Part shown: piece after piece, positions 26,508-34,781 of the stretch
How the letters are laid out: every line of letters begins with the position of its first letter
How positions within the stretch are numbered: the first letter of the stretch is position 1
Origin: Roseburia sp. 1XD42-69
GTDB lineage: Bacteria > Bacillota > Clostridia > Lachnospirales > Lachnospiraceae
NCBI RefSeq assembly: GCF_003612565.1
Contig: NZ_RAZG01000002.1
Location: forward strand, 62,001 to 126,000
Length of the DNA: 64,000 nt
Reading direction: 5' to 3'
Translations under genes and position numbers: made by a program
The notes under the pieces: generated by a model
What the model was told of the DNA's origin: nothing
Seen by the model: the letters and a program-made list of their open reading frames with translations, nothing else
Database searches by the model: none

Positions 26508-27428
26508 CTATGAATTTGCCATTTCTGATAATTCTTTTAACATTTTGGGAAGGTCAGTTTCCATAATTTCATCGGAGAACTGGCAGGTTCCCACTTTTTT
26601 GTGGCCGCCGCCGTTATATTTTAACATCAGGCTGCCCACGTCAAGGGTACAGGTTTTATTTAAGATGCTGTAGCCCACGGCTGCGCTGCATCCCTTCCCT
26701 CCCCGTCCGCTGACAATCCAGGCGGAGACATTCTGCTCTGGGTACATGCTGTAAATCAGGAAACGGTTGCCGGAGTAGATGGGGTCAACCCCTCTTAAAT
26801 CCGAAATAAGCAGATTTCCGTCGGTGGTGGTATATTTTTTCACCATCTCCATAAATTTTTCCGTCTGTTCAAAATAAACGTCAACACGCTCTTTCACATC
26901 GGAAAGCTCTAAAATTTCTTCTGCCGTCATGGAATGGCAGGCTTCCAAAAGTTTTTCCATTAACTGGTAATTGGAAATGGAAAAATTCCTCCATCTTCCA
27001 AGACCGGTGCGGGGGTCCATCAGAAAGCCGATTAAAATCCATCCGGTGGGATGCTGGATTTCATCAATGGTGAGATTGCCGGAATCTACTTTGTCCACAG
27101 CCACCATCATTTCATCAAAATGTGAAAACTTTTCGCCTCCTCCGTAATATTCATAGATAATGCGGGCGCAGGAAGGGGTGATACGGCTTTCTCCTTTATA
27201 TTTTCCTGCAAGGGCAAGCCTTTCATGTTCGCTGGAATGATGGTCAAACCACAGACCGCAGCCCTGTACATAGGGTACATTTGCCAGGCAGTCGTCCTCC
27301 GTAACTTCTACCAGGCCATCCTGCAAATCTTTGGGATGGGCAAATTTCCAGTGGTCAATAATACCTGCTTCCTTTAAAAGGACACCGCAGGCAAGTCCGT
27401 CAAAATCAGAACGTGTGACTAATCTCAT
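26508..27428 (-). CDS. DHH family phosphoesterase (exopolyphosphatase-like)
   Basis: 306 residues. DHH-superfamily motifs are present: SDFDGLACG near the N-terminus, the name-giving motif WFDHHSSEH near residue 77, and a C-terminal glycine and histidine-rich GGGHKKVGTC as in DHHA1 nucleotide or RNA-binding domains. The family includes exopolyphosphatases, nano-RNases and c-di-AMP phosphodiesterases; this subgroup is usually labelled exopolyphosphatase without direct proof. An ATG two codons upstream (27434) lies only one base from the AAGGAG site, while this ATG has 7-base spacing. Confidence 0.85.
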   Translation of the reverse strand: MRLVTRSDFDGLACGVLLKEAGIIDHWKFAHPKDLQDGLVEVTEDDCLANVPYVQGCGLWFDHHSSEHERLALAGKYKGESRITPSCARIIYEYYGGGEKFSHFDEMMVAVDKVDSGNLTIDEIQHPTGWILIGFLMDPRTGLGRWRNFSISNYQLMEKLLEACHSMTAEEILELSDVKERVDVYFEQTEKFMEMVKKYTTTDGNLLISDLRGVDPIYSGNRFLIYSMYPEQNVSAWIVSGRGGKGCSAAVGYSILNKTCTLDVGSLMLKYNGGGHKKVGTCQFSDEIMETDLPKMLKELSEMANS

Positions 27429-27471
27429 ATGCATTCTCCTTTATGTAGTCATAGTTGTTATCATTTATTCC

Positions 27472-27500
27472 ATTATAGTAGACAAATGGGAAGTTTTCAA
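27472..27500 (-). promoter_or_regulatory. Promoter of the DHH phosphoesterase gene
   Basis: On the minus strand TTGAAA, 17-base spacer, TATAAT: all but one base match the consensus. It lies between the gene and the apbE stop, so the phosphoesterase has its own transcript. Confidence 0.75.
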
Positions 27501-27505
27501 CAAAA

Positions 27506-28507
27506 CTATTCTAAAATCTCGTAGGGAACGGTTTTTCCCATGCCGCTGCTAAAATGCAGTTCATTGTCCTCCGTAATAAACACGGCCTCCGTGTCGGATA
27601 GATTTTCAATGAATTCCATGCCCTTTTCTAATCCCATAGAAAAACAGGCGGTGCTTAAGCCGTCACCGTCCACGGAATTTTTGCAGATAATGGTGACGCT
27701 TACAAGGTGGTTGTCATAGGGATATCCACTGGCAGGGTTTAAAATGTGGTGGTAGAGTTTATCCTTCAGTGTAAAGCACCGCTCATACACACCGGAGGTC
27801 ACCACGGTTTTATCCGCCACGTTAAGGGCAAAGAGGGCAGTTCCCTCCGGTTCAAAAGGCTTTTGTACGCCAATATGGTAGGCCCCGTCAGTTTTTTCAC
27901 CCAGGCAGAGCACATTTCCCCCCAGATTGATAATACCCTCTGTGACACCCTGTTCAATTAGGTATTCTTTCATTTTATCCGCAATATATCCCTTGGCAAT
28001 CCCCCCTAAATCTATGTGGGTTTGGGGATTTTTTAAAGAGACAGTATTGCCGGAAACCTCCACATTTCGGTAATCGATGGAGGCTAGGGCGTTCTGGATA
28101 TCGGAGTCTTTTGGCACCGCAGGGTTTTCCTGGGAAAAATCCCACAGGGAAGTGAGGTTTCCCACGGTAATATCAAAGCCGCCCCCGGAAACCTGGGAGT
28201 AATACAGGCCCTTTTGGATTAATTCCATGGTTTCTTCATGCACCTGAACAGGTTTGCCCCCGGCGGTATTGATTTTTGACACATCGCTGTCCTTTCTGGT
28301 GGCGCTGAAATACTGTTCATAGGTGTCCGCCAATTTAAAACAGTCCTCCAAATGCGGCTCATACTCCTTATCGTAGAGCGTGACGGTAATCACCGTATCA
28401 AAATAGAACCCGGATTTTGAGATTTTTTCCGGGGAAGTGCCGCAGCCTGCCAAAAAGCCAAAAGAGAGGAGAAAGATATTTATAAAAAAATATATAAGCT
28501 TCTTCAT
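27506..28507 (-). CDS. apbE: FAD:protein FMN transferase (lipoprotein)
   Basis: 333 residues. It has an N-terminal lipoprotein signal with lipobox Leu-Ala-Gly-Cys (Cys22), so it is anchored on the outer face of the membrane. Family motifs include GGIAKGYIADKM, INLGGNVLCLG and, near the C-terminus, SVDGDGLSTACFSMG with the catalytic Asp region. It attaches FMN through a phosphoester to Thr/Ser in SGAT-type motifs; RnfD and RnfG in this window carry such motifs and are the obvious clients. It is transcribed divergently from proB. Confidence 0.94.
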   Translation of the reverse strand: MKKLIYFFINIFLLSFGFLAGCGTSPEKISKSGFYFDTVITVTLYDKEYEPHLEDCFKLADTYEQYFSATRKDSDVSKINTAGGKPVQVHEETMELIQKGLYYSQVSGGGFDITVGNLTSLWDFSQENPAVPKDSDIQNALASIDYRNVEVSGNTVSLKNPQTHIDLGGIAKGYIADKMKEYLIEQGVTEGIINLGGNVLCLGEKTDGAYHIGVQKPFEPEGTALFALNVADKTVVTSGVYERCFTLKDKLYHHILNPASGYPYDNHLVSVTIICKNSVDGDGLSTACFSMGLEKGMEFIENLSDTEAVFITEDNELHFSSGMGKTVPYEILE

Positions 28508-28546
28508 AAAACGTACCCCTTCAGAGAAATTAATTGTTTGTACTTT

Positions 28547-28575
28547 AGAATAGCATAATTTTAAGTTGTCGACAA
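28547..28575 (-). promoter_or_regulatory. Predicted apbE promoter
   Basis: Minus strand TTGTCG, 17-base spacer, TATTCT. The -35 lies in the palindrome TTGTCGACAA (28566-28575), which also supplies TTGTCG on the plus strand for proB. Confidence 0.5.
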
Positions 28576-28594
28576 GAAAGATGTGTGCTAAACT
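28566..28594 (+). promoter_or_regulatory. Predicted proB promoter sharing its -35 palindrome with apbE
   Basis: Plus strand TTGTCG (28566-28571), 17-base spacer, TAAACT (28589-28594). Both boxes are imperfect. A 39-bp dyad begins inside the -10. Confidence 0.4.
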
Positions 28595-28631
28595 AGTACA
28601 ATGAATACGAAATTTGTATTCGTTGTACTAG
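28593..28631. promoter_or_regulatory. 39-bp near-perfect inverted repeat in the apbE-proB intergenic region
   Basis: Sixteen-base arms, CTAGTACAATGAATAC and GTATTCGTTGTACTAG, differ only by one G-U type change and flank a 7-base AT-rich centre. There is no T run, so it is not a terminator. Its position at the predicted proB transcription start suggests an operator or a stable 5' hairpin of the proB mRNA. No known regulator site was recognised. Confidence 0.55.
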
Positions 28632-28690
28632 AAACGATACGTGGCAGTAACTCTTGCAGGGAGATTTTGAGAAAAAGGGGTTAATATAAA

Positions 28691-29536
28691 ATGGAAGCAA
28701 AGGATAAATCATTGAGAGAGAAAAAGAGAATCGTGGTGAAAGTCGGTTCCTCCTCTATCACCCATGATGAGACGGGGGGGCTTAATTTTTCAAAACTGGA
28801 AAAGCTGGTGCGGCAGCTCTGTGACCTTAGAAACCAAGGAAGGGATGTGTGTCTGGTGAGTTCCGGGGCCATAGCTGTGGGAAGAAGTTCCATGGGAATC
28901 AAAAAACGGCCGGAGAAAACTGCTGAGAAGCAGGCCTGCGCAGCAGTGGGGCAGGCAAGGCTTATGATGACGTACCAGAGGATGTTTGCCGAATACCATC
29001 AGACGGTGGGGCAGGTTTTACTGACAAAAAGCACCATGAGCGATAATGTTTCCAGGCTGAATGCCCAAAATACCTTTGAACAGCTCTTTGAAATGGGGGT
29101 CATACCCATTGTCAATGAAAATGATACCATTTCCACCTATGAGATGGAATTTGGGGATAACGACACCTTGTCTGCCCTGGTGGCGTCTTTGACATCGGCA
29201 GACCTTTTGATACTTCTCTCAGATATCGACGGGCTTTACACAGACGACCCCAGAAGCAGCCGGGACGCCAGGCTGATCCGGGAAGTGACGGATATCAGCG
29301 AAAAACTGTTACATATGGCAAAGGAGTCCACCGGAAGCGACGTGGGGACGGGGGGGATGGCCACAAAACTAACCGCTGCCCGGATTGCCACCCAGTCAGG
29401 GGCGGATATGATTATAGCCAACGGGAAAGATGTGGGAATCCTTCACGATATTTTTGACGGGGAGTATTTGGGGACATTTTTCCACGCAAAATACAACGAA
29501 GATTTCTATATCAGCGATTTTGTGGAAACCCTTTAA
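28691..29536 (+). CDS. proB: Glutamate 5-kinase (short form without PUA domain)
   Basis: 281 residues of the amino-acid-kinase fold: the N-terminal RIVVKVGSSSITHDETGG phosphate-binding loop, the glutamate-site region VNENDTISTYEMEFGDNDTLSA, and DIDGLYTDDPR. The C-terminal PUA domain of the longer E. coli form is missing; short forms are common in Clostridia. It makes glutamyl-5-phosphate, the first step of proline synthesis. proA lies two genes downstream with a folate gene between. Confidence 0.95.
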   Translation: MEAKDKSLREKKRIVVKVGSSSITHDETGGLNFSKLEKLVRQLCDLRNQGRDVCLVSSGAIAVGRSSMGIKKRPEKTAEKQACAAVGQARLMMTYQRMFAEYHQTVGQVLLTKSTMSDNVSRLNAQNTFEQLFEMGVIPIVNENDTISTYEMEFGDNDTLSALVASLTSADLLILLSDIDGLYTDDPRSSRDARLIREVTDISEKLLHMAKESTGSDVGTGGMATKLTAARIATQSGADMIIANGKDVGILHDIFDGEYLGTFFHAKYNEDFYISDFVETL

Positions 29537-29559
29537 GGGGAAAGGACAGTTTTAAATAT

Positions 29560-30156
29560 ATGGAAGATTTCAAAGAGACAAAGGAGCAGATTCGGAAACG
29601 CCATCTTCTTATGCGAAATGACATGCCAAGGGAAGAACGTTTGGCTTTGTCCGATATTATCTCTATTCATGCCCAAAAGCTAATAAAGCTTCCCCAAAAA
29701 AACGGGCATAAAGTCAGGGTTTACGGCTATTACCCCCTGGGGAGCGAGGTATCCCTGATTCCTTTTTATAAATTTTTACTGAAAGGGGAAGTCCCCTTGG
29801 CATTTCCAAGAGTACAGGGCATGTCCATGGATTTTTACCAGGTGTTTTCTTTGGATGATTTAAAAGAGGGAGCATTTCATGTGATGGAGCCGGATAACGC
29901 CTGCAAAAAGGCGGAGTGGGAATATGCACTGTGCTTTACTCCAGGTTCTGCATTTGACAGGGAAGGGGGCAGGTTTGGCTACGGGAAAGGGTATTATGAC
30001 CGCTATTTTGAAAAACATCCCCGCCTTCTTCGGGCAGGAATCGCCTATGAGAATCAGGTGGAAGAAAAACTGCCTACGGAAGATTTTGATATACCCATAA
30101 ACTATCTTATCACAGAGCAGGGGATATCCTGCGGAAAGGAGCAGAAATGGAATTAG
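29560..30156 (+). CDS. 5-formyltetrahydrofolate cyclo-ligase
   Basis: 198 residues. The signature [15 protein letters not shown] near residue 140 is the ATP/folate loop of the family, and the basic N-terminus ([15 protein letters not shown]) matches its first helix. It converts 5-formyl-THF to 5,10-methenyl-THF with ATP. It is sandwiched between proB (23 bases upstream) and proA (10-base overlap), so it is expressed with proline synthesis genes, with no evident metabolic reason. Confidence 0.93.
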   Translation: MEDFKETKEQIRKRHLLMRNDMPREERLALSDIISIHAQKLIKLPQKNGHKVRVYGYYPLGSEVSLIPFYKFLLKGEVPLAFPRVQGMSMDFYQVFSLDDLKEGAFHVMEPDNACKKAEWEYALCFTPGSAFDREGGRFGYGKGYYDRYFEKHPRLLRAGIAYENQVEEKLPTEDFDIPINYLITEQGISCGKEQKWN

Positions 30157-31397
30157 AAGAACTTTGCAGGAGGGCAAAAGAGACGAAACAGGAAGTGGGA
30201 ATTTTATCCACAAGCCGGAAAAATCAGGTGTTGTGCACCGTGGCAGATAAACTCTGGGAAAAAAGGCAGTACATCATAGAACAAAATCATATCGATATGG
30301 AAAACGGAAGAAAAAATAGTATGCCGGAGGGACTTTTAGACCGTCTGCTTCTGACAGAAGACAGGATTGGGGCAATGGGGGAGGGTCTTCGGGAAGTGGC
30401 GGCGTTAGAGGATCCTATCGGGGAAGTACTCTCCATGAAAAAGCGTCCCAACGGCCTGATGATTGGCCAGAAAAGGGTTCCTTTAGGCGTCATTGGAATT
30501 ATATACGAATCCAGGCCCAATGTAACCTCTGATGCCTTCGGCCTGTGTTTTAAAACAGGGAATGTGGTGATTTTAAGGGGAGGAAAAGATTCCATTTACT
30601 CCAACGAGGCTATTGTAAAGGTAATCCGCAAGGCGTTAAAAGAGTGCGGCGTAGCTGAGACCGCCATCTCCTTGATTGAGGATACCAGCCATGAGACGGC
30701 AGCGGAATTTATGAAGATGAACCGTTATGTGGATGTGCTGATTCCAAGAGGAGGGGCAGGGCTTATACGCACGGTGGTGGAAAATTCCACCATTCCCGTC
30801 ATTGAGACAGGGACAGGAAACTGTCATATTTTTGTGGATGAAAGCGCAGATTTTGATATGGCCTGCGATATTATTTTCAACGCAAAAACCCAGCGGATCG
30901 GAGTGTGCAATGCCTGTGAATCCCTGTTAGTCCACAAAAATATTTTGGATTCCTTTATTCCTTTGATAGAGAAACGCCTGGCGGAAAAACAGGTGGAAAT
31001 CCGGGGGGATGAGAGCATTTTAAAGGCTTCCGTAAAAGATGCCAACGTGATTCCCGCCACGGAGGAGGATTGGGGAAGGGAGTACCTGGATTATAAGATT
31101 TCCGCTAAGTCTGTGGATTCTATTGATGAGGCCATTGCCCATATCAATCATTACAATACCGGGCATTCCGAGGCGATTATCACCAAGGATTACACCAACG
31201 CAGAGCGATTCTTAAACGAAGTGGATGCGGCTGCAGTTTATGTCAATGCCAGCACACGGTTTACCGACGGATTTGAGTTCGGGTTTGGGGCGGAAATTGG
31301 CATTAGCACCCAGAAACTCCATGCCAGAGGGCCTATGGGGCTTTTAGCCCTTACCAGCAGCAAATATATTATTTATGGGAATGGGCAGATTCGGTGA
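30147..31397 (+). CDS. proA: Glutamate-5-semialdehyde dehydrogenase (gamma-glutamyl phosphate reductase)
   Basis: 416 residues, the normal length. Family motifs: [31 protein letters not shown], the catalytic cysteine in [14 protein letters not shown] (near residue 255) and the C-terminal [20 protein letters not shown]. It reduces glutamyl-5-phosphate to the semialdehyde with NADPH. It overlaps the cyclo-ligase by 10 bases with GGAAAGGAG upstream. Its last 54 bases are antisense to the end of the holin-like ORF. Confidence 0.96.
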   Translation: MELEELCRRAKETKQEVGILSTSRKNQVLCTVADKLWEKRQYIIEQNHIDMENGRKNSMPEGLLDRLLLTEDRIGAMGEGLREVAALEDPIGEVLSMKKRPNGLMIGQKRVPLGVIGIIYESRPNVTSDAFGLCFKTGNVVILRGGKDSIYSNEAIVKVIRKALKECGVAETAISLIEDTSHETAAEFMKMNRYVDVLIPRGGAGLIRTVVENSTIPVIETGTGNCHIFVDESADFDMACDIIFNAKTQRIGVCNACESLLVHKNILDSFIPLIEKRLAEKQVEIRGDESILKASVKDANVIPATEEDWGREYLDYKISAKSVDSIDEAIAHINHYNTGHSEAIITKDYTNAERFLNEVDAAAVYVNASTRFTDGFEFGFGAEIGISTQKLHARGPMGLLALTSSKYIIYGNGQIR

Positions 31398-31544
31398 TTT
31401 TTTATTTGACATTAGATTTAAATAGCCGTTGACTTTGCGAGGGTCAGGACGGCTATTTTTATGTGTATAATTCAGGATTGCAACAACAAGTAATGCAATG
31501 GAAACAATAAGCTGCAATGCTTCATATGTACTTATAAGCGCCAC
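31344..31544 (-). CDS. Putative holin-like toxin (Hol-Tox type, type I toxin-antitoxin candidate)
   Basis: The minus frame encodes [19 protein letters not shown] followed by a basic tail ([13 protein letters not shown]). This is the hallmark of small holin-like toxin peptides: STYEAL motif, one hydrophobic span, charged end. The frame opens with GTG at 31544, but GGAGG (31548-31544) overlaps that GTG, whereas 8 bases downstream lies ATA (31535-31533), exactly where related peptides start with Met-Ser-Thr-Tyr-Glu. So either ATA initiates weakly or the start has been lost. The Shine-Dalgarno is sequestered by a hairpin at 31545-31561. The frame runs on into proA antisense, longer than the usual 30-45 residues. 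Confidence 0.5.
   Translation of the reverse strand: MALISTYEALQLIVSIALLVVAILNYTHKNSRPDPRKVNGYLNLMSNKKSPNLPIPINNIFAAGKG
31421..31460 (+). terminator. Rho-independent terminator after proA, inside the holin-like toxin locus
   Basis: AATAGCCGT (31421-31429) pairs with ACGGCTATT (31449-31457), with a further TGAC/GTCA pair inside and T residues after it. On the plus strand it ends the proBA transcript or an antisense RNA to the toxin. Confidence 0.75.
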
Positions 31545-31561
31545 CTCCGACTGACTCGGAA
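31545..31561 (-). promoter_or_regulatory. Hairpin masking the Shine-Dalgarno of the holin-like ORF
   Basis: On the minus strand TTCCGA, 5-base loop, TCGGAG; the second arm is part of CGGAGG. Sequestered ribosome sites are a recurring feature of type I toxin mRNAs. Confidence 0.5.
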
Positions 31562-31643
31562 CGGGTGCAGCAACATCCTTCGGCTTCCCGGTTAAATATA
31601 TATTTTGTTTTCAAAAATAACAGTTCGGTGGAAATAAATCTGA

Positions 31644-31672
31644 TTGAAAAAATGACTGCATTGGTATATACT
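31644..31672 (+). promoter_or_regulatory. Promoter upstream of miaB
   Basis: TTGAAA at 31644-31649, 17-base spacer, TATACT at 31667-31672, about 98 bases before the miaB ATG. Confidence 0.65.
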
Positions 31673-31769
31673 GTTTTTTATGTGGAACTTACCATAAAGA
31701 ATAAGATAAGAAATGATATCTATGTACTTGTATTGATTGTAAGACAGATAAAGGAGAAAGTCAAGAAAA

Positions 31770-33218
31770 ATGTATCATGAAATAGATTTAGAAAAAATAA
31801 ATTTAAATTCAGCCCCCCCAACAGAGGAACCTGACAGGCAGTATTACTATATGGCAAAATGCCGGGAGTGGGTAAAGAATTTTCAACAAAAAAACGGACA
31901 CCTGCCCAAATCCTTTGTGGTGAACATGGGCTGTCAGATGAATGCCAGGGATTCGGAAAAACTTGCCGGCATTTTAGAGAATATGGGGTATGAAAAAGGG
32001 GATTCCGAGGAAGCGGATTTCGTGATTTACAACACCTGTACCGTCCGGGAAAACGCCAACAATAAAGTTTACGGAAGGCTGGGATACCTCCATGGGTTTA
32101 AAAAGAAAAACCCCCACATGAAGATTGCCCTCTGCGGCTGTATGATGCAGGAGAGGGAGGTAGTAGAGAAACTGAAAAAAAGTTACTCCTTTGTGGATTT
32201 GATTTTTGGAACCCATAATATCTATAAGTTTGCAGAACTTTTGTGGGAGGTTTTAGAGTCCGGTTCCAGGGTAATCGATGTGTGGGAGGAGACGGACAAA
32301 ATAGTGGAAGAGCTTCCGGTGGAGCGGAAATATTCTTTTAAGTCCGGCGTCAATATTATGTTCGGATGCAATAATTTCTGCAGTTACTGTATTGTCCCCT
32401 ATGTCCGTGGCAGGGAAAGAAGTAGAAATCCAAAGGATATTATTCAGGAGATAGAAAAACTGGCGGAGGACGGGGTAGTGGAAATTATGCTCTTAGGCCA
32501 GAATGTAAATTCCTACGGGAAGAACTTAGAAGAACCTATAAGTTTTGCCGGACTATTGGAGGAAGTTCACAAAATTCAGGGAATTGAGAGAATCCGGTTT
32601 ATGACCTCCCACCCCAAAGACCTCTCCGACGAGCTGATTGAAGTAATGAAAAATTCCCCTAAAGTGTGCAGGCATCTCCATCTTCCCTTACAGTCCGGCA
32701 GCACCAGGATTTTAAGGGAAATGAACCGCAGGTACACAAAGGATCAGTATTTAGCTCTGGTGGAAAAAGTGCGGAGGGCTATGCCGGATATCTCCATAAC
32801 AACAGATATTATTGTGGGATTTCCCGGGGAGACGGAGGAAGATTTTTTAGAAACTCTGGATGTGGTGAAGCGTGTCCGCTTTGACAGCGCTTTTACCTTT
32901 ATCTACTCTAAGAGAACAGGAACCCCTGCTGCCGCTATGGAAGGCCAGATACCGGAGGATGTGGTAAAAGACAGGTTTGACCGGCTTTTAAAAGAAGTCC
33001 AGTCTATTGCGGCGGAAAAAGCCATGGAGCACAAAGGAAAAGTACTGCCTGTTTTAGTGGAAGGCATAAATGAACAGGACGATTCCCTTGTCACTGGAAG
33101 GCTTTCCAACAATTCCGTGGTACATCTTCCTGGAGGTAAAGATTTGATAGGAACCATACAAAATGTAGAACTTACAGAGTGCAAAGGATTTTATTATATG
33201 GGAAGGATAATTTCCTGA
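31770..33218 (+). CDS. miaB: tRNA-2-methylthio-N6-dimethylallyladenosine synthase
   Basis: 482 residues. An N-terminal MTTase domain has cysteines in NMGCQMNARDSEK, YNTCTVREN and LCGCMMQ. The radical-SAM motif CNNFCSYCIVPYVRGRE lies near residue 197. A C-terminal TRAM domain covers about 410-480. It adds a methylthio group to i6A37 of tRNAs reading UNN codons. About 45 residues precede the MTTase domain, a common extension in Clostridia. An AAGGAG site precedes the start. The NusG-II gene starts one base after the stop. Confidence 0.95.
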   Translation: MYHEIDLEKINLNSAPPTEEPDRQYYYMAKCREWVKNFQQKNGHLPKSFVVNMGCQMNARDSEKLAGILENMGYEKGDSEEADFVIYNTCTVRENANNKVYGRLGYLHGFKKKNPHMKIALCGCMMQEREVVEKLKKSYSFVDLIFGTHNIYKFAELLWEVLESGSRVIDVWEETDKIVEELPVERKYSFKSGVNIMFGCNNFCSYCIVPYVRGRERSRNPKDIIQEIEKLAEDGVVEIMLLGQNVNSYGKNLEEPISFAGLLEEVHKIQGIERIRFMTSHPKDLSDELIEVMKNSPKVCRHLHLPLQSGSTRILREMNRRYTKDQYLALVEKVRRAMPDISITTDIIVGFPGETEEDFLETLDVVKRVRFDSAFTFIYSKRTGTPAAAMEGQIPEDVVKDRFDRLLKEVQSIAAEKAMEHKGKVLPVLVEGINEQDDSLVTGRLSNNSVVHLPGGKDLIGTIQNVELTECKGFYYMGRIIS

Positions 33219-33219
33219 T

Positions 33220-33597
33220 ATGAATAGAAGGTTTGGAAAAACAGATTTCATTGTACTTGCAGTTGTGTTTGCAGTACTTGTTTTTGCAGTGATTTTTACG
33301 GCTTTTAAAAGAAAGCAGGGGGAGTTTGTGGTGATTTCCTTAGACGGGGAGGTGTACCGGGAAGTTCCCTTGGAGAAAGACCAGGAGATAGAGATAAAAA
33401 AAGAGGGAATAACCATAAATGTTTTAGATATCCGGGAGGGGAAAGCGGATATGCGAAAGGCATCCTGCCCGGACAAGCTCTGTGTCCGTCAAAAGCCGGT
33501 TTCCAAAAGCGGGGAAAGCATTGTGTGCCTGCCCAACAAAGTTGTGGTGGAGGTAAAAGGGGAGGCAAAGGGAGATTTTGACTCCATTGCCCGGTAA
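33220..33597 (+). CDS. NusG domain II-containing membrane protein (EetA-like)
   Basis: 125 residues: an N-terminal membrane span (about 9-28), then a small beta domain of the NusG-II type carrying three cysteines (SCPDKLCVRQ and IVCLPNK). In Listeria a protein of this domain type (EetA) is encoded with a Gx-transporter-type partner (EetB) in the flavin-based extracellular electron transfer locus. Here the same pair is found (next gene at 33633). Function is unproven. It starts one base after the miaB stop, so translational coupling is likely. Confidence 0.8.
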   Translation: MNRRFGKTDFIVLAVVFAVLVFAVIFTAFKRKQGEFVVISLDGEVYREVPLEKDQEIEIKKEGITINVLDIREGKADMRKASCPDKLCVRQKPVSKSGESIVCLPNKVVVEVKGEAKGDFDSIAR

Positions 33598-33632
33598 AAA
33601 AGTGGGAAGATTTTACCGAAAAGGGAGAAAAC

Positions 33633-34121
33633 ATGAAGAGAAATGTGGCATATCTTGGGATGTATCTGGCATTGGCCTTAATCTGCAGTTATGTGGAATC
33701 TTTGATTCCCTTTTATTTTGGAATACCGGGAGTGAAACTTGGCCTTACCAATATTGTGGTGGTATTGCTTTTATATACCCTTGGGGCAAAAGAAGCTTTT
33801 CTGGTTTCTGTGGTTAGGATTATTCTGGCAGGATTTTTATTTGGGAATCCTTTTAGCATCTTATACAGTTTAAGCGGAGGGGCTTTAAGTTTTCTGGCTA
33901 TGTATGTTTTAAAGAGGACGGAAAAGCTAAAAGTCGTTACCGTAAGCGTGGCGGGAGGGGTTATGCACAACACAGGGCAGCTTATCATGGCGGCCCTTGT
34001 GGTGGAAAATTACCATATTCTCTATTACATTCCTGTACTTTTAACTGCCGGTTTTATTACAGGGTTTTTCATTGGCATTTTGTCCCAGGAAATTATTCTG
34101 CGTATCGGAAACCGTATATAA
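33633..34121 (+). CDS. Gx transporter family membrane protein (EetB-like; also called heptaprenyl diphosphate synthase component I)
   Basis: 162 residues with about five to six membrane spans. The N-terminal region (PFYFGIPGVKLGLTNIVVVL) is the conserved Gx family motif. Older annotations call it heptaprenyl diphosphate synthase component I, which is doubtful; no prenyltransferase partner lies nearby. It probably works with the preceding NusG-II protein. A GGGAG site precedes the ATG. Confidence 0.82.
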   Translation: MKRNVAYLGMYLALALICSYVESLIPFYFGIPGVKLGLTNIVVVLLLYTLGAKEAFLVSVVRIILAGFLFGNPFSILYSLSGGALSFLAMYVLKRTEKLKVVTVSVAGGVMHNTGQLIMAALVVENYHILYYIPVLLTAGFITGFFIGILSQEIILRIGNRI

Positions 34122-34150
34122 GTAAGGAGTGCACATAACGGGGAGGAAGT

Positions 34151-34762
34151 ATGTATTCATATATCAAAGGAACATTAGAGGAAACCATGGAAGATAAAAT
34201 CGTGGTGGATAACCATGGAATCGGCTACAATATTAACGTGCCGGCAAGGGTTCTTGACGCCCTTGCCCCGGTGGGCAGCGAGGTAAAGGTTTATACCTAT
34301 TTAAATGTAAAGGAGGACGCCTTTTCCCTGTACGGTTTTTTGACAAAGGATGACATTAAAGTGTTTAAACTCCTTTTAGGGGTGGGGGGAATCGGCCCCA
34401 AGGGCGCCCTTGCCATACTTTCCGTTATGAGTACAGATGATTTGCGGTTTGCCGTTATGGGAGGAGACGCCAAGGCCATTGCAAAGGCGCCTGGAGTGGG
34501 GGGGAAAACTGCCCAGCGGGTTATTTTGGAATTGAAAGATAAGTTAAATATAGAGGATGTGTTTGAGGAAAAAGACATGCCCCAGGTTTCGGGGGGAGTA
34601 CCCGAGACAAAAACGGTAAAAAGCGAAGCGGTGCAGGCTCTTGTGGCATTGGGGTATTCCTCCTCCGAGGCTCTTTCGGTGCTCTCTAAAATAGAGATTA
34701 CAGAGGAGATGAATGTGGAGGATGTGTTGAAAGCGGCGTTAAAGCAGATGGCGATGGTATAA
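34151..34762 (+). CDS. ruvA: Holliday junction branch migration protein RuvA
   Basis: 203 residues. Domain I is an OB fold (MYSYIKGTLEE start typical). Domain II contains helix-hairpin-helix motifs (LLGVGGIGPKGALAILS and APGVGGKTAQRVILELKDKL). Domain III binds RuvB (residues about 155-203). It tetramerises on Holliday junctions. It is followed by ruvB after 19 bases; no ruvC is seen, as often in Firmicutes. Confidence 0.96.
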   Translation: MYSYIKGTLEETMEDKIVVDNHGIGYNINVPARVLDALAPVGSEVKVYTYLNVKEDAFSLYGFLTKDDIKVFKLLLGVGGIGPKGALAILSVMSTDDLRFAVMGGDAKAIAKAPGVGGKTAQRVILELKDKLNIEDVFEEKDMPQVSGGVPETKTVKSEAVQALVALGYSSSEALSVLSKIEITEEMNVEDVLKAALKQMAMV

Positions 34763-34781
34763 CCGGAAATGAGGAAAAATC

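Noticed and set aside
31565-31780. 71-residue plus-strand frame upstream of miaB
   Set aside because: No ribosome site or family; it contains the miaB promoter and leader.
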